Shown one piece after another: positions 52,725 through 62,332 of a stretch of 64,000 nt of DNA. Numbering within the stretch: position 1 is the first letter of the stretch; every line of letters starts with the position of its first letter. This stretch comes from Pseudomonas sp. P5_109 (GTDB lineage: Bacteria; Pseudomonadota; Gammaproteobacteria; Pseudomonadales; Pseudomonadaceae), in contig NZ_CP125380.1 of the NCBI RefSeq assembly GCF_034009455.1, positions 1,591,001-1,655,000 on the forward strand, written 5' to 3'. The notes beneath the pieces are model-generated. The model was given only the letters and a program-made list of their open reading frames with translations, was not told the DNA's origin and did not search any database. The position numbers were made by a program, and so were the translations under genes.

Positions 52725-52872
52725 TGTGGCGAGGGGGCTTGCCCCCGTTCGACTACGCAGTAGTCGCAGGTCAGGTTGACGCGGTGCTCCAGGAAAATAG
52801 CAGTGGCTGGTTTTGGGATCGCTGCGCGATCCAACGGGGCGGTGCGGCGTTCCGACAAGCCCCCTCGCCACA
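52725..52872. repeat. REPIN, family B, partly diverged
   Basis: The left half TGTGGCGAGGGGGCTTGCCC is intact; the right half ends in AAGCCCCCTCGCCACA but is interrupted by an unrelated GTGCGGCGTTCC stretch. The following 52873-53004 gap to the porin stop shows nothing else. Confidence 0.8.
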
Positions 52873-53004
52873 AATGAACATTTTCAGGCGGGGATGTGAA
52901 AACAGACTCGCGTTGATGCATCGGAGGATGATGGGGACCGACACACCAACGCCAGGCTGTAAAAGGGGCTCAGGCATCCTTGCCAGAGTCGTATAGCGGG
53001 TGAG

Positions 53005-54336
53005 TCAGAACTTGGCTTCGGCATCCAGTTGCAGGGTGTTGATGTCCGAATCCTTCTTGTTGATGTTGGCGTTGGTCTGGTCCGAAGTCGCCATGAAGTA
53101 GGTCGCGCCCAGGGCAAAGTTCTTGTCCAGGTCGTAGCTCACTTTCAGCTTGCTGCCGCGTGAACCGGTGAAGCCGTTGGCGAAGTCGGAGTCGGTGAAG
53201 GCGCCAACCACTGCGTTACGCTGCACGTCGCGGTAGTTGTAGTCCAGGTTGAAGCCATAGATCTTCGACTTCACACCGGCCAGCCAGCCAGTGTCCTGGT
53301 CGTTGCTGGCATCGGTGTTGTTGACGTACTGACCGTAGATCGACAGCGGAACTGGCAGGTTGCTGAAGTCCAGCTGGCCAAAGCCTTCGTACAGTTTGAA
53401 CTGTTCGCCCGGGCTGTTGCCGTTGACGGCCAGTGCGCATGGCGCGGTGACTGTGCCGCTGGTAGGGCAGGCGCTGCTGTCGTCGTTGTCGTAGGCGTAG
53501 AGACTGCCGCCCAAGGTCATTTTCATGCTGTCGGTGATGGCGAAGCGCGCACCCAACTGGCCGGCGTACAGGCGCAGGTCGTGCTTGAACTGCACGCCTT
53601 CGCCGTCGACGTTGTCCTTGAGGGTGTAGTGACCGGCGCTACCGAACAACTCGGTGCTGCCGCTCAGCGGGTACTTGTAAGTAACGGCCAGACCTTCCGG
53701 GTTGATGTCGCTATCCCAGATGATGTCGCCCATGCTCACCCATTGTTGCGGCATCTTGCCGCCAACCAGGTGCAGGTTCTTGATCGCGTCCGGGTGGTAG
53801 TCGATGTAACCCTGGTCCAGCCAGATCTGCTTCTTGTCGAAGTAGTTGTTCAGGTCCTGGTTGGTCGAGCGAGCGTCGTCGTTGCTGCCGGTGGCGATAC
53901 GGATACCGGTGTCGACCTGCGGGTTGATTTCGCTGTAGGCACCCAGGCGGGCACGAATGCGCTGGCGGTCCTGGTCCTTGTTGTTCGGCACGCCATCGTT
54001 GTGGACGTTTTCCTGACGGAAGCGCACGTCGCCCTTGAATTGGGTCTTTGCCGCCCAGGCAAGCTTCTGGTCGAAAGCGCTCAGTGTGTCGGTTTTCTTC
54101 GCGGTGGCCGCGATTTGCTCGTTGGTCTCTTGCTGAGCCTGACGGGCGATCTGCTGGTCTTTCTGATCCCTGGCCAGCTCGGCTTGCAGTTCGCTGTACT
54201 GCGCGTTGGTGATCGAGCCGTTAGCCTTGAGCATGTCGAGCAGTTTGGCGTCGACTGCGGCACTGGCCGGAACACTCATGGCCAGCAACAGGCCACCGCA
54301 CAAGGCCGCCGCAGTTTTCGTGGAAGCAAGACGCAT
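53005..54336 (-). CDS. Putative outer-membrane porin
   Basis: The 443-residue protein has a signal peptide (AALCGGLLLAMSVPASAAVD), then a coiled-coil-like stretch (NAQYSELQAELARDQKDQQI), then many amphipathic beta strands (for example TQFKGDVRFRQENVHNDG, KLKVSYDLDKNFALGATYF), ending in the C-terminal Phe required by BamA. The domain type matches the 'putative porin' family. A Cys pair in a loop (SSACPTSGTVTAPCALAV) could form a disulfide. It lies alone, divergent from the FemAB-like gene. Substrate is unknown. Confidence 0.88.
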   Translation of the reverse strand: MRLASTKTAAALCGGLLLAMSVPASAAVDAKLLDMLKANGSITNAQYSELQAELARDQKDQQIARQAQQETNEQIAATAKKTDTLSAFDQKLAWAAKTQFKGDVRFRQENVHNDGVPNNKDQDRQRIRARLGAYSEINPQVDTGIRIATGSNDDARSTNQDLNNYFDKKQIWLDQGYIDYHPDAIKNLHLVGGKMPQQWVSMGDIIWDSDINPEGLAVTYKYPLSGSTELFGSAGHYTLKDNVDGEGVQFKHDLRLYAGQLGARFAITDSMKMTLGGSLYAYDNDDSSACPTSGTVTAPCALAVNGNSPGEQFKLYEGFGQLDFSNLPVPLSIYGQYVNNTDASNDQDTGWLAGVKSKIYGFNLDYNYRDVQRNAVVGAFTDSDFANGFTGSRGSKLKVSYDLDKNFALGATYFMATSDQTNANINKKDSDINTLQLDAEAKF

Positions 54337-54409
54337 ATCAATCTCCGAAGATGAGAGGGGATGACAGAGCCATCCGGGACACAACCGACCATAAGGGGCG
54401 GAAAACTGT

Positions 54410-54427
54410 GGCCGGGTATAACCCGGC
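54410..54427. other. Palindrome GCCGGGTATAACCCGGC in the porin leader
   Basis: Near-perfect inverted repeat (GCCGGGT and ACCCGGC arms) 74 bases upstream of the porin start. It could fold in the leader RNA or be a regulator site; neither is shown. The remaining gap to 54616 holds nothing recognised. Confidence 0.35.
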
Positions 54428-54616
54428 GCTCTAAAAACAGGCGCCAGTATCGCGATGGTTTATTACAGAGCAGTGGCAATGTGATGTCATGTCGATGACG
54501 ATACAAAGTCGCCCTGAACTATTGAGTTAGAGCACTGTCGTCGAATTGACCGTGTGCAAAGGAGTGCGATCGGCGATACTCGCGGGGCTTTCACGCCATG
54601 AAGAGTGAGGATGGTG

Positions 54617-55741
54617 ATGCCGTTGCAACGCCTGCAAAAACTGTCAGAAATCGCCCCGCAGACGTGGGACGCACTGGTGCCCGAGACTCAGCCTTTTCTG
54701 CGTCACGCTTTTTTGAGCGCACTGGAAGACAGCGGCAGCGTCGGCCCTCATACCGGCTGGCAGCCCGAGCATTTGCTGCACGTTGAAGGTGACCGCCTGA
54801 TCGCCGCGCTGCCGGGTTATCGCAAGTGGCATTCCTACGGCGAGTACGTGTTCGATCACGCCTGGGCCGATGCCTGCGAACGCGCCGGCATCGATTACTA
54901 CCCCAAACTGTTGAGTGCCGTGCCGTTCAGTCCGGTCACCGGGCCGCGACTGTTGGCGGCCACGGTCGAAGACGGTTTCGAGTTGTTGAAAAGCCTGCCG
55001 GGCTACCTTGAGCTTGAAGGGCTGTCCAGCGCGCACATCAACTTCACCGATCCGTTCACCGACGCGGCCTTGAGCGAGCAGCCGGGCTGGCTGCAGCGCG
55101 TGGGCTGTCAGTATCACTGGCAGAATCGTGGCTACCGGGATTTCCAGGACTTCCTCGACGTGCTCAGTTCGCGCAAGCGCAAACAGATGCGCAAGGAGCG
55201 CGAGCAGGTGGCCGGGCAGGGCTTCGAGTTCGAATGGCTGGAGGGGCGGGAACTGAGCCAGGCGCAATGGGACTTCGTCTACGCCTGCTACGCCAATACC
55301 TATGCGGTGCGCCGGCAAGCGCCGTACCTGACACGGGAGTTTTTCAGCCTATTGGCCGAACGCATGCCGGAATCGATTCGCGTGGTGCTGGCCAAACAGG
55401 GTTCACGGCCGGTGGCGATGGCGTTCAGCCTGGTGGGGGGCGACAGCTTTTATGGCCGTTACTGGGGATGCCTGGCGGAGTTCGATCGCCTGCATTTCGA
55501 GACCTGTTTCTATCAGGGCATGGACTACGCCATCGCCAACGGTTTCCGGCGTTTCGATGCCGGGGCCCAGGGTGAGCACAAATTGATTCGCGGATTCGAG
55601 CCAGTCATTACCCATTCCTGGCACTACTTGCGGCATCCGGGATTGAAGGCGGCGGTGAAAGACTTTCTGGAGCAGGAGCGGTTGGGAGTGCTGGCGTATG
55701 CAGAGGAGGCGAAGTCAGCCTTGCCTTATCGACAAGGCTGA
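54617..55741 (+). CDS. FemAB/GNAT-like acyltransferase (DUF482 family)
   Basis: The 374-residue protein matches the DUF482 'peptidogalycan biosynthesis' family with the double GNAT fold of FemAB-type transferases. SSAHINFTDPFTDAAL and YHWQNRGYRDFQDFLDVLSS precede a highly basic helix (SSRKRKQMRKEREQVAG), and the second half includes YGRYWGCLAEFDRLHFETC. It is transcribed alone from near the porin. The substrate is unknown; a link to cell-wall modification is family-based only. The ATG at 54617 follows AGTGAGG; another start at 54611 is possible. Confidence 0.8.
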   Translation: MPLQRLQKLSEIAPQTWDALVPETQPFLRHAFLSALEDSGSVGPHTGWQPEHLLHVEGDRLIAALPGYRKWHSYGEYVFDHAWADACERAGIDYYPKLLSAVPFSPVTGPRLLAATVEDGFELLKSLPGYLELEGLSSAHINFTDPFTDAALSEQPGWLQRVGCQYHWQNRGYRDFQDFLDVLSSRKRKQMRKEREQVAGQGFEFEWLEGRELSQAQWDFVYACYANTYAVRRQAPYLTREFFSLLAERMPESIRVVLAKQGSRPVAMAFSLVGGDSFYGRYWGCLAEFDRLHFETCFYQGMDYAIANGFRRFDAGAQGEHKLIRGFEPVITHSWHYLRHPGLKAAVKDFLEQERLGVLAYAEEAKSALPYRQG

Positions 55742-55752
55742 TCTTCAGCGTT

Positions 55753-56451
55753 TCAGCTTTCTTCCTTGCCCAGCCAGCGATACAGCACGCCGCCGACCAC
55801 TGCACCGAGTAGCGGTGCGACCCAGAACATCCACAGTTGTTGAATCGCCCAGCCGCCGACGATCAGCGCCGGGCCGGTGCTGCGCGCCGGGTTGACCGAG
55901 GTGTTGGTGACCGGGATAGAGATCAGGTGGATGAGCGTCAGCCCCAGGCCGATGGCAATCGGTGCCAGGCCAGCCGGTGCACGTTTATCGGTGGCGCCGA
56001 GGATGATCAGGATGAACATTGCGGTCATCACCAGTTCAGTGACAAACCCTGATGCCATCGAATAACCACCGGGTGAGTGTTCGCCATAGCCGTTGGACGC
56101 CAGGCCGCCGGCCAGTTCGAACCCGGGTTTGCCGCTGGCAATGAAATACAGCAGGGCGGCTGCAATCACGCCGCCAATGACCTGGGCAACGACGTAGGCC
56201 GGCAATTCACTGGCCGGAAACCGCCCACCCACCACCAGGCCGAGGGACACCGCAGGGTTGAGATGACAACCGGAAATATGGCCGATGGCGAAAGCCATGG
56301 TCAGCACTGTCAGGCCAAACGCGAATGACACCCCGAGAAGACCGATCCCCACATCCGGAAAAGCAGCTGCCAACACCGCACTGCCGCAACCACCCAACAC
56401 CAGCCAGAACGTACCTACCAACTCTGTAGCCGAACGTTTTAACAGAGACAT
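55753..56451 (-). CDS. aqpZ: Aquaporin Z
   Basis: The 232-residue MIP-family water channel has six helices and two half-helix pore motifs: [10 protein letters not shown] (NPA 1) and [12 protein letters not shown] (NPA 2), plus [20 protein letters not shown] at the start. His and Arg in the selectivity filter ([17 protein letters not shown]) support a water channel over a glycerol facilitator. It is followed by nothing on its strand for some distance and converges with the FemAB-like gene. Confidence 0.93.
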   Translation of the reverse strand: MSLLKRSATELVGTFWLVLGGCGSAVLAAAFPDVGIGLLGVSFAFGLTVLTMAFAIGHISGCHLNPAVSLGLVVGGRFPASELPAYVVAQVIGGVIAAALLYFIASGKPGFELAGGLASNGYGEHSPGGYSMASGFVTELVMTAMFILIILGATDKRAPAGLAPIAIGLGLTLIHLISIPVTNTSVNPARSTGPALIVGGWAIQQLWMFWVAPLLGAVVGGVLYRWLGKEES

Positions 56452-56564
56452 AGAGAGTGCCCTTTCGAGATTATGCTGCCTTGTGCATCCAGCCGATGGA
56501 CTGCAGAACCACCTCCAGAACGTTGAAGTGAGTACAGCACGGTTTTTTCAGAATTCCAGTGAGC

Positions 56565-56611
56565 AAAAAAAACCGCCAGGACCCGTGTTTGACAGGCTCT
56601 GGCGGTTTTTT
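56565..56611. terminator. Terminator-like hairpin with A and T runs
   Basis: Stem ACCGCCAG/CTGGCGGT with an 18-base loop and flanking A8 and T6 runs. It lies 115 bases upstream of aqpZ; its gene of origin is not clear, and it may end the ABC exporter transcript in the reverse direction. Confidence 0.6.
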
Positions 56612-56638
56612 ATGATCTTCCTGCGTCACTTGACCTCG

Positions 56639-56728
56639 TGTGGGAGCGGGCTTGCCCGCGAAGGCGGCGGGTCATTCAACATTGATGTCGACTGACACGG
56701 CCTATTCGCGAGCAAGCCCGCTCCCACA
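56639..56728. repeat. REPIN, family A
   Basis: Inverted family A copies (TGTGGGAGCGGGCTTGCCCG on the left) with the usual 45-base spacer. Downstream of the ABC exporter stop. Confidence 0.9.
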
Positions 56729-56749
56729 GGTTTTGTGGTCGCCGCAAAC

Positions 56750-58582
56750 TCAATCGATCCCGACAAACCCACCGGTCTGGTGTTGCCACAACCGTGCATA
56801 CAGACCGCCATGGGCGAGCAGTTCGGCGTGGGTTCCGGTTTCGGCGATCTTGCCGTCTTCCAGCACCACCAGCCGGTCCATCCGGGCGATGGTCGAGAGC
56901 CGGTGAGCGATGGCGATCACGGTTTTGCCCTGCATCAGGGTTTCCAGGCTTTCCTGGATCGCCGCTTCGACTTCCGAATCCAGTGCCGAGGTGGCCTCGT
57001 CCATGATCAGGATCGGTGCGTCCTTGAGCAACACGCGGGCAATGGCGATGCGCTGGCGCTGGCCGCCGGAAAGTTTCACCCCGCGTTCGCCAACGTGGGC
57101 ATCGAAACCGGTGCGACCTTCAGCGTCCGACAGTGAAGGAATGAAACCGTCAGCCCGGGCCTTGTGCACCGCTTCCCAGAGTTGCGCGTCGGTGGCATCG
57201 GGCTTGCCATACAGCAGGTTGTCACGGATCGAGCGGTGCAGCAGCGAGGTGTCCTGGGTGATCATGCCGATGCGTTCGCGCAGGCTTTCCTGGCTGACGT
57301 CCGCGATGTTCTGGCCATCAACCAGGATGCGTCCGCCTTCGACGTCGTACAGGCGAAGCAGCAGGTTGACCAGGGTCGATTTGCCGGCACCGGACGGGCC
57401 GATCAGGCCGATTTTCTCGCCAGCCTTGATGGTCAGGTTGAGGTCGCCAATGATCCCGCTCTGCTTGCCGTAGTGGAAATCCACTTGTTCGAAGCGCACT
57501 TCGCCACGGGCCACCGCCAGGGGTTTGGCCTGGTCGCGGTCGGTGACGCTGACCGGTTGCGAGATGGTCTGCAGGCCGTCCTGGACCATGCCGATGTTTT
57601 CGAAGATGCCGGTCACCACCCACATGATCCAGCCGGACATGTTGACGATGCGGATTACCAGGCCGGTGGCCAGGGCAATCGCCCCTACGCTGATCAGCGA
57701 CTGCGTCCACAACCACAGGGCCAGGCCGGTGGTGCAGACGATCAGCAGGCCGTTCATGCTGGTGATGACCACGTCCATGCTGGTGACCACACGGCCGGCC
57801 AGTTGGGCTTTTTCGGTCTGTTCCTTGATCGCTTCGCGGGCGTACTGCTGCTCGAAGTTGGTATGGGCGAACAGCTTCAGGGTGGTGATGTTGGTGTAGC
57901 CGTCGACAATCCGCCCCATGAGTTTGGAGCGCGCATCGGACGCCACCACCGAGCGATCCTTGACCCGTGGCACGAAATAGCAAAGGGCGCCGATGAAGGA
58001 GAAGATCCACGTCAGCAGCGGGATCATCAGGCGCCAGTCGGCTTCGGCGAACAGCACCAGGGAACTGATGGCATAGATCAGCACATGCCACAACGCATCC
58101 ACGGCTTGCACGGCGGAATCGCGCAGCGAGTTACCGGTTTGCATGATGCGCTGGGCGATGCGCCCGGCGAAGTCGTTCTGGAAGAAATTCAGGCTCTGCT
58201 TGAGCACGTAGCTGTGGTTCTGCCAGCGGATCATGCTGGTCATGCTGGGGCTCAGGGTCTGGTGCACCAGCAGGTCATGCAAGCCCACGAATATCGGGCG
58301 CAACACCAGTGCAACCACCACCATCCAGGTCAGTTCGAGGGCATGGTCCTTGAACAGATTGACGTTCGGCGTGCCCTGGGCCAGGTCGATGATGCGGCTC
58401 AGGTAGCTGAACAACGCCACCTCGATCAAGGCACCAATCAGGCCGACGAACAGCAGGGCGGCAAAGCTCGGCCAGACCTGCTTGAGGTAATAGGTATAAA
58501 AAGGGAAAACCCGGTCCGGCGGAGACGCCGTCGGTGCTTCACGGAAAACATCGATCAGTTTTTCAAAACGGCGATAAAGCAT
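56750..58582 (-). CDS. ABC exporter, fused permease-ATPase
   Basis: The 610-residue half-transporter has a six-helix membrane domain (about 30-320) and a C-terminal nucleotide-binding domain. Walker A is GLIGPSGAGKSTLVNL, the signature VKLSGGQRQRIAIARVLL, Walker B ILIMDEATSALDSEVE, and the switch His is in IAIAHRLSTI. It resembles MsbA/LmrA-like lipid or drug exporters of the B subfamily. A long amphipathic N-terminus precedes helix 1. It ends a leftward run after the cyclophilin gene. Confidence 0.9.
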   Translation of the reverse strand: MLYRRFEKLIDVFREAPTASPPDRVFPFYTYYLKQVWPSFAALLFVGLIGALIEVALFSYLSRIIDLAQGTPNVNLFKDHALELTWMVVVALVLRPIFVGLHDLLVHQTLSPSMTSMIRWQNHSYVLKQSLNFFQNDFAGRIAQRIMQTGNSLRDSAVQAVDALWHVLIYAISSLVLFAEADWRLMIPLLTWIFSFIGALCYFVPRVKDRSVVASDARSKLMGRIVDGYTNITTLKLFAHTNFEQQYAREAIKEQTEKAQLAGRVVTSMDVVITSMNGLLIVCTTGLALWLWTQSLISVGAIALATGLVIRIVNMSGWIMWVVTGIFENIGMVQDGLQTISQPVSVTDRDQAKPLAVARGEVRFEQVDFHYGKQSGIIGDLNLTIKAGEKIGLIGPSGAGKSTLVNLLLRLYDVEGGRILVDGQNIADVSQESLRERIGMITQDTSLLHRSIRDNLLYGKPDATDAQLWEAVHKARADGFIPSLSDAEGRTGFDAHVGERGVKLSGGQRQRIAIARVLLKDAPILIMDEATSALDSEVEAAIQESLETLMQGKTVIAIAHRLSTIARMDRLVVLEDGKIAETGTHAELLAHGGLYARLWQHQTGGFVGID

Positions 58583-58625
58583 GTTGTTTTCGCCCGCGAA
58601 CGGGCTCTCCTTTAAACGGTTTGAG

Positions 58626-58648
58626 CGTTGCCGGCAAAGCCGGCAACG
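58626..58648 (-). other. Hairpin between the cyclophilin and ABC exporter genes
   Basis: Perfect CGTTGCCGGC/GCCGGCAACG stem with an AAA loop, no T tract. Probably a mRNA stabiliser or weak terminator. Confidence 0.55.
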
Positions 58649-58675
58649 GCTCGGACATCCTTGTCCAGCTTAGTC

Positions 58676-59233
58676 TCAGTCGATGCGCTTGGCCGACTTG
58701 ATGAAGACCGGGTCGGCCGGCACGTCCTTCATGCCGCTGCGAACGGTGGTTGGCGAATTGACGATGATGTCGACCACGTCCATGCCTTTGACCACTTTGC
58801 CGAATACCGCATAGCCGTCGCCGCTATCCAGGAAGTCGTTGTCCTTGACGTTGATGAAGAACTGACTTGTCGCCGAGTCAGGATCAGAGGTACGGGCCAT
58901 CGATAAGGTGCCACGCACGTTGACGAGGCCGTTCTTGTGCTCGTTCTTGATCGGTTCTTTGGTTTCTTTTTGTTGCATCTGTTGGGTGAAACCGCCGCCC
59001 TGAACCATAAAGCCTGGGATCACACGGTGGAAAATTGTGTTGTTGTAAAAACCACTGTCCACATATTGAAGAAAGTTCTTGGTACTGATCGGCGCCTTGA
59101 CCGGGTCCAGTTCGATTTCGATCTGGCCGTTGGTGGTGTCCAGCAGCACATGCGGGGCCTTTTCCGGCGTCGCGGCCATCAGGTTGGCGGCAAACAGGAC
59201 GGAGCCTGCGGCGAGGGCGATTTTTTTCAGCAT
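58676..59233 (-). CDS. Periplasmic cyclophilin-type peptidyl-prolyl isomerase
   Basis: The 185-residue protein has a signal peptide ([20 protein letters not shown]) and a compact cyclophilin domain with [18 protein letters not shown] and the catalytic Arg in FHRV, as in PpiA. It catalyses cis-trans isomerisation of prolyl bonds during envelope protein folding. It starts 3 bases after the end of the alpha/beta hydrolase gene in the same direction, so the two are co-transcribed. Confidence 0.9.
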   Translation of the reverse strand: MLKKIALAAGSVLFAANLMAATPEKAPHVLLDTTNGQIEIELDPVKAPISTKNFLQYVDSGFYNNTIFHRVIPGFMVQGGGFTQQMQQKETKEPIKNEHKNGLVNVRGTLSMARTSDPDSATSQFFINVKDNDFLDSGDGYAVFGKVVKGMDVVDIIVNSPTTVRSGMKDVPADPVFIKSAKRID

Positions 59234-59236
59234 GGG

Positions 59237-60040
59237 TCAGTGATCCTGAGTGGTGGTGTCGACTGCGGTCAGAAACTCTAGCAGTGTTTGGTTGAAGTGT
59301 TCAGGCTGGTCCAGCGGCGTGGCGTGGCGTGAATCGGCGATCACTACCAGCCGCGCATCGGGCAGCAGTTTTACGTAGTTTTCCTTCAGCGCCACTGGTG
59401 TGTAGTCACGGTCGGCGCTGACGATGAGGGTTGGACAGGTAACCTTCGAAAGTCGTTCCTGGACCCCCCAGCCTACAATGGCATTGAAGCTGGCGAGATA
59501 AGCATGTTTGTCGTTTTTTGCCCAGCGATCGGTCATTTTTTGTCGCAAGTCGGCCTGCTCGGGTTTTGGAAACAATTTGCCACCCAAGGCTTTGCCGATG
59601 GTGCGCAGGCTGAGTGCGTGCATCAGGCTCCAGCGCTTGAACCACTGCCAGTAATCGTCGCGGCTGCGCAGTTTGACCTCGGGCGCGCTATTGACGATGC
59701 ACAGGCTCTTGAGCAGTTGCGGCTGATCAACGCCCAGTTGAAAGCCGATCATGCCGCCCATGGACAGGCCGACATAGTGTGCCGGGCCGAGATTGAGGTG
59801 CTCGATCAGTGCGATCAGGTCAGCGCTGAATCCGGCAATGCTGTAGCGCTCCCGGGGCTTGTCCGAACGGCCGTGGCCGCGGACATCCGGGACGATCACC
59901 CGATAGCGGGTGGCCAGGGCCGGGATCTGTTTTTCCCAGTCCAGCGTACTGGAACCGAGACCGTGGACCAGCAGCAGCGGCGTGCCGTGGCCATATTCCT
60001 CATAGTGCAGGTTACAACCTTCGTGTTCGAAATAGGCCAT
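59237..60040 (-). CDS. Alpha/beta-fold hydrolase
   Basis: The 267-residue protein has the esterase/lactonase fold. LLLVHGLGSSTLDWEKQI gives the oxyanion loop, YVGLSMGGMIGFQLG the nucleophilic Ser, SADRDYTPVAL the Asp, and DSRHATPLDQ the His. The layout resembles 3-oxoadipate enol-lactonase and its relatives, but without a pathway context no substrate can be given. It sits between the LysR gene (14 bases upstream) and the cyclophilin. Confidence 0.85.
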   Translation of the reverse strand: MAYFEHEGCNLHYEEYGHGTPLLLVHGLGSSTLDWEKQIPALATRYRVIVPDVRGHGRSDKPRERYSIAGFSADLIALIEHLNLGPAHYVGLSMGGMIGFQLGVDQPQLLKSLCIVNSAPEVKLRSRDDYWQWFKRWSLMHALSLRTIGKALGGKLFPKPEQADLRQKMTDRWAKNDKHAYLASFNAIVGWGVQERLSKVTCPTLIVSADRDYTPVALKENYVKLLPDARLVVIADSRHATPLDQPEHFNQTLLEFLTAVDTTTQDH

Positions 60041-60054
60041 GCATACACTCCGTG

Positions 60055-60978
60055 TCAGGCTTGTTCGGGGGCGGCGAACGGTGCGTCCAGTGGTGCGGTG
60101 TCGAACGTTCGCAGCAGTTCGATGAGAATCTGCGTGGCCGGCCCGAGCGGTTTGTCCTTGTTCGAATACAGGTAAAAGCTCGGGTTGCGGCTACCGCCCT
60201 GGTCCAACGGTAGCAGCTTGAGCGTACCTTCCTTGAGTTCCCGTTCGATCAGGTGCCGAGGCAGCCACGCAAATCCCAGGCCGCTGCTGACAAAGGTTGC
60301 GGCGGTGGCCAGGCTGCCGACGGTCCAGCGCTGTTCCGCACCGAGCCAGCCGACGTCCCGTGGTTGCTGGCGCCCCGAGTCGCGGATCACCACTTGCATC
60401 TGGCTTTCCAGGTCCTGGAAGCTCAGTTCGCGGTTGAGGCGGTGCAGGGGATGCTCTGGATGGGCGACCGCGACGAACTCGACGTCGCTCAATTCCGCGC
60501 CCAGGTAACCGGGAATACTGAACCCGGTGATGGCCAGGTCGGCCACGCCTTCGAGCAGGACTTCCTCTACTCCCGACAATACTTCCTCGCGCAGGCGCAC
60601 CCGGCAGCCACGGCTTTGCGGCATGAACGCGGTCAAGGCGCGCACGAGGCGGGCGCTTGGGTAAGCGGCATCGACCACCAGGCGCACTTCGGCTTCCCAG
60701 CCCTGTTCCATGTGATGGGCCAGGTCTTCGAGTTGACTGGCCTGTTTGACCAGTTGCCGGGAACGGCGCAACAGCACGCCGCCGGCTTCGGTCAGCACGG
60801 CTTTGCGTCCGTCGATGCGCAGTAATGGCACACCGAGCTGATCCTGCATGCGTGCCACGGTGTAGCTGACCGACGATTGCGAGCGATGCAGCGCCTCGGC
60901 GGCCTGGGCGAAACCACCGTGATCGACCACCGCTTGCAGCGTTCGCCATTGATCAAGGGTCACGCGGGGCGCTTTCAT
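60055..60978 (-). CDS. LysR-type transcriptional regulator
   Basis: The 307-residue protein has an N-terminal winged helix (TLDQWRTLQAVVDHGGFAQA, recognition helix near SSVSYTVARMQDQLG) and a LysR substrate domain from about residue 90. Its stop precedes the hydrolase start by 14 bases on the same strand, so they form an operon. The divergent small secreted protein begins 49 bases away. The effector is unknown. Confidence 0.88.
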   Translation of the reverse strand: MKAPRVTLDQWRTLQAVVDHGGFAQAAEALHRSQSSVSYTVARMQDQLGVPLLRIDGRKAVLTEAGGVLLRRSRQLVKQASQLEDLAHHMEQGWEAEVRLVVDAAYPSARLVRALTAFMPQSRGCRVRLREEVLSGVEEVLLEGVADLAITGFSIPGYLGAELSDVEFVAVAHPEHPLHRLNRELSFQDLESQMQVVIRDSGRQQPRDVGWLGAEQRWTVGSLATAATFVSSGLGFAWLPRHLIERELKEGTLKLLPLDQGGSRNPSFYLYSNKDKPLGPATQILIELLRTFDTAPLDAPFAAPEQA

Positions 60979-61027
60979 GTTGAGCTCCTCTTGTCCTAAG
61001 CTGGCAGCCCTTACTGGAGGCTGCTGA

Positions 61028-61342
61028 ATGAAAAAATTCTGTTGTGTGCTGCTGGCGCTGCTGCCGCTGACGGCTTTTGCTTATCCGATTGATGTGCAGA
61101 AGAACCTCAACGGAATGAAGATCGACTACGAAACCTTCGACACCGATAGCGATATCGGCTCCATCAGGGTCGCCAACTACGGCGACGTCGATGCGAGCTG
61201 CAAGGCGGTTTTCAGCAATGGCCCGGAAGCACCCCGCACCCGCAAGATCGATGTGCCGGCCGGAAAACACAAAAACGCCACCGCCAAATTCAGCCGCAAC
61301 ATCATCAAATTGCGCATCGAGCTGACCTGCACCCCGAAATAA
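61028..61342 (+). CDS. Small secreted protein, unknown
   Basis: The 104-residue product has a signal peptide (MKKFCCVLLALLPLTAFAYP) and a mature part of about 84 residues with two cysteines (ASCKAVF and LTCTPK) that could pair. It is basic at the C-terminus. I recognise no domain. CTGGAGG precedes the ATG. It is divergent from the LysR gene and may be regulated by it. Confidence 0.7.
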   Translation: MKKFCCVLLALLPLTAFAYPIDVQKNLNGMKIDYETFDTDSDIGSIRVANYGDVDASCKAVFSNGPEAPRTRKIDVPAGKHKNATAKFSRNIIKLRIELTCTPK

Positions 61343-61353
61343 CCTCGATCCCC

Positions 61354-61494
61354 TGTGGGAGCGGGCTTGTGGTGAGGGGGCTTGCCCCCGTTGGGCTGCG
61401 AAGCAGCCCCAAAACCTCTGGTGCACCGAAGATCTTGTGAGTGCTGCGCACTTAAACGGGGGCAAGCCCCCTCGCCACAGGTCCCACTCCCACA
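61354..61494. repeat. Nested REPIN: family A outer arms around a family B REPIN
   Basis: Outer TGTGGGAGCGGGCTT and the degraded inverse CCCACTCCCACA enclose a family B element (61368-61479). This is the second such nest in the window. Confidence 0.85.
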
Positions 61495-61623
61495 GGGGCA
61501 TGGTTTGCTTATAAACGAATTTATTGATGGGTTATAGCAGTTATTTGCGCTTTTTCATCGATATGACTCTGTTTAACCTTCACTCCATCGACTTACAGCA
61601 TTCTCAGATGGAGGCTACATCCC

Positions 61624-62223
61624 ATGTCCCGCGTTCTGATCATCGAAAGCAGTGCCCGCCAGCAAGACTCGGTTTCCCGTCAACTGACCCAGACGTTTAT
61701 CAGTCAGTGGAAAGCCGCTCACCCGAATGACCAGATCACCGTTCGGGACCTGGCTGTCAAACCGGTGCCGCACCTGGACATCAACCTGCTGGGTGGCTGG
61801 ATGAAACCCGCCGAGCAGCGCAGCGACATCGAACAGGCGTCGCTGGAACGCTCCAACCAGTTGACCGACGAATTGCTCGCCGCCGATGTACTGGTCATGG
61901 CCGCGCCGATGTACAACTTTGCGATCCCCAGCACCCTGAAAGCCTGGCTCGACCATGTGCTGCGTGCCGGCGTCACCTTCAAGTACACCGAAACCGGTCC
62001 GCAAGGCCTGCTCAGCGGCAAGCGCGCCTATGTGCTGACGGCCCGCGGCGGCATCTATGCCGGCAGCACCGCCGATCACCAGGAACCGTACCTGCGTCAG
62101 GTCATGGGCTTCATCGGTATCCACGACGTGACGTTCATCCACGCCGAAGGCATGAACCTGGGCGGTGATTTCCAGGAGAAAGGCCTGAACCAGGCGAACG
62201 CCAAGCTTTCGCAAGTGGCCTGA
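61624..62223 (+). CDS. azoR: FMN-dependent NADH-azoreductase
   Basis: The 199-residue flavodoxin-like quinone reductase begins RVLIIESSARQQDSVSRQL (phosphate loop) and has AAPMYNFAIPSTLKAWLDHV and YVLTARGGIYAGS, the AzoR signatures. It reduces quinones and azo dyes with NADH and protects against thiol stress. An AT-rich 129-base leader follows the REPIN; GGAGG lies 8 bases before the ATG. Confidence 0.9.
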   Translation: MSRVLIIESSARQQDSVSRQLTQTFISQWKAAHPNDQITVRDLAVKPVPHLDINLLGGWMKPAEQRSDIEQASLERSNQLTDELLAADVLVMAAPMYNFAIPSTLKAWLDHVLRAGVTFKYTETGPQGLLSGKRAYVLTARGGIYAGSTADHQEPYLRQVMGFIGIHDVTFIHAEGMNLGGDFQEKGLNQANAKLSQVA

Positions 62224-62332
62224 GCCGTTAATCGCCAGATAATCGCTGGATGGTCTAGTGACCTGGCGCACACCCTTCAAGCCTGTACGCGCATCGAACC
62301 TCCCTTCGCACTTGTTGCTCCTGAGTGCTCTG

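Noticed and set aside
54491..54506. Possible Vfr/CRP site near the porin (TGTGA with a weak second half)
   Set aside because: Only one half-site is convincing; the second half does not match TCACA.
57164..58615. 483-codon open frame on the + strand
   Set aside because: Opposite the ABC exporter, which has all expected motifs.
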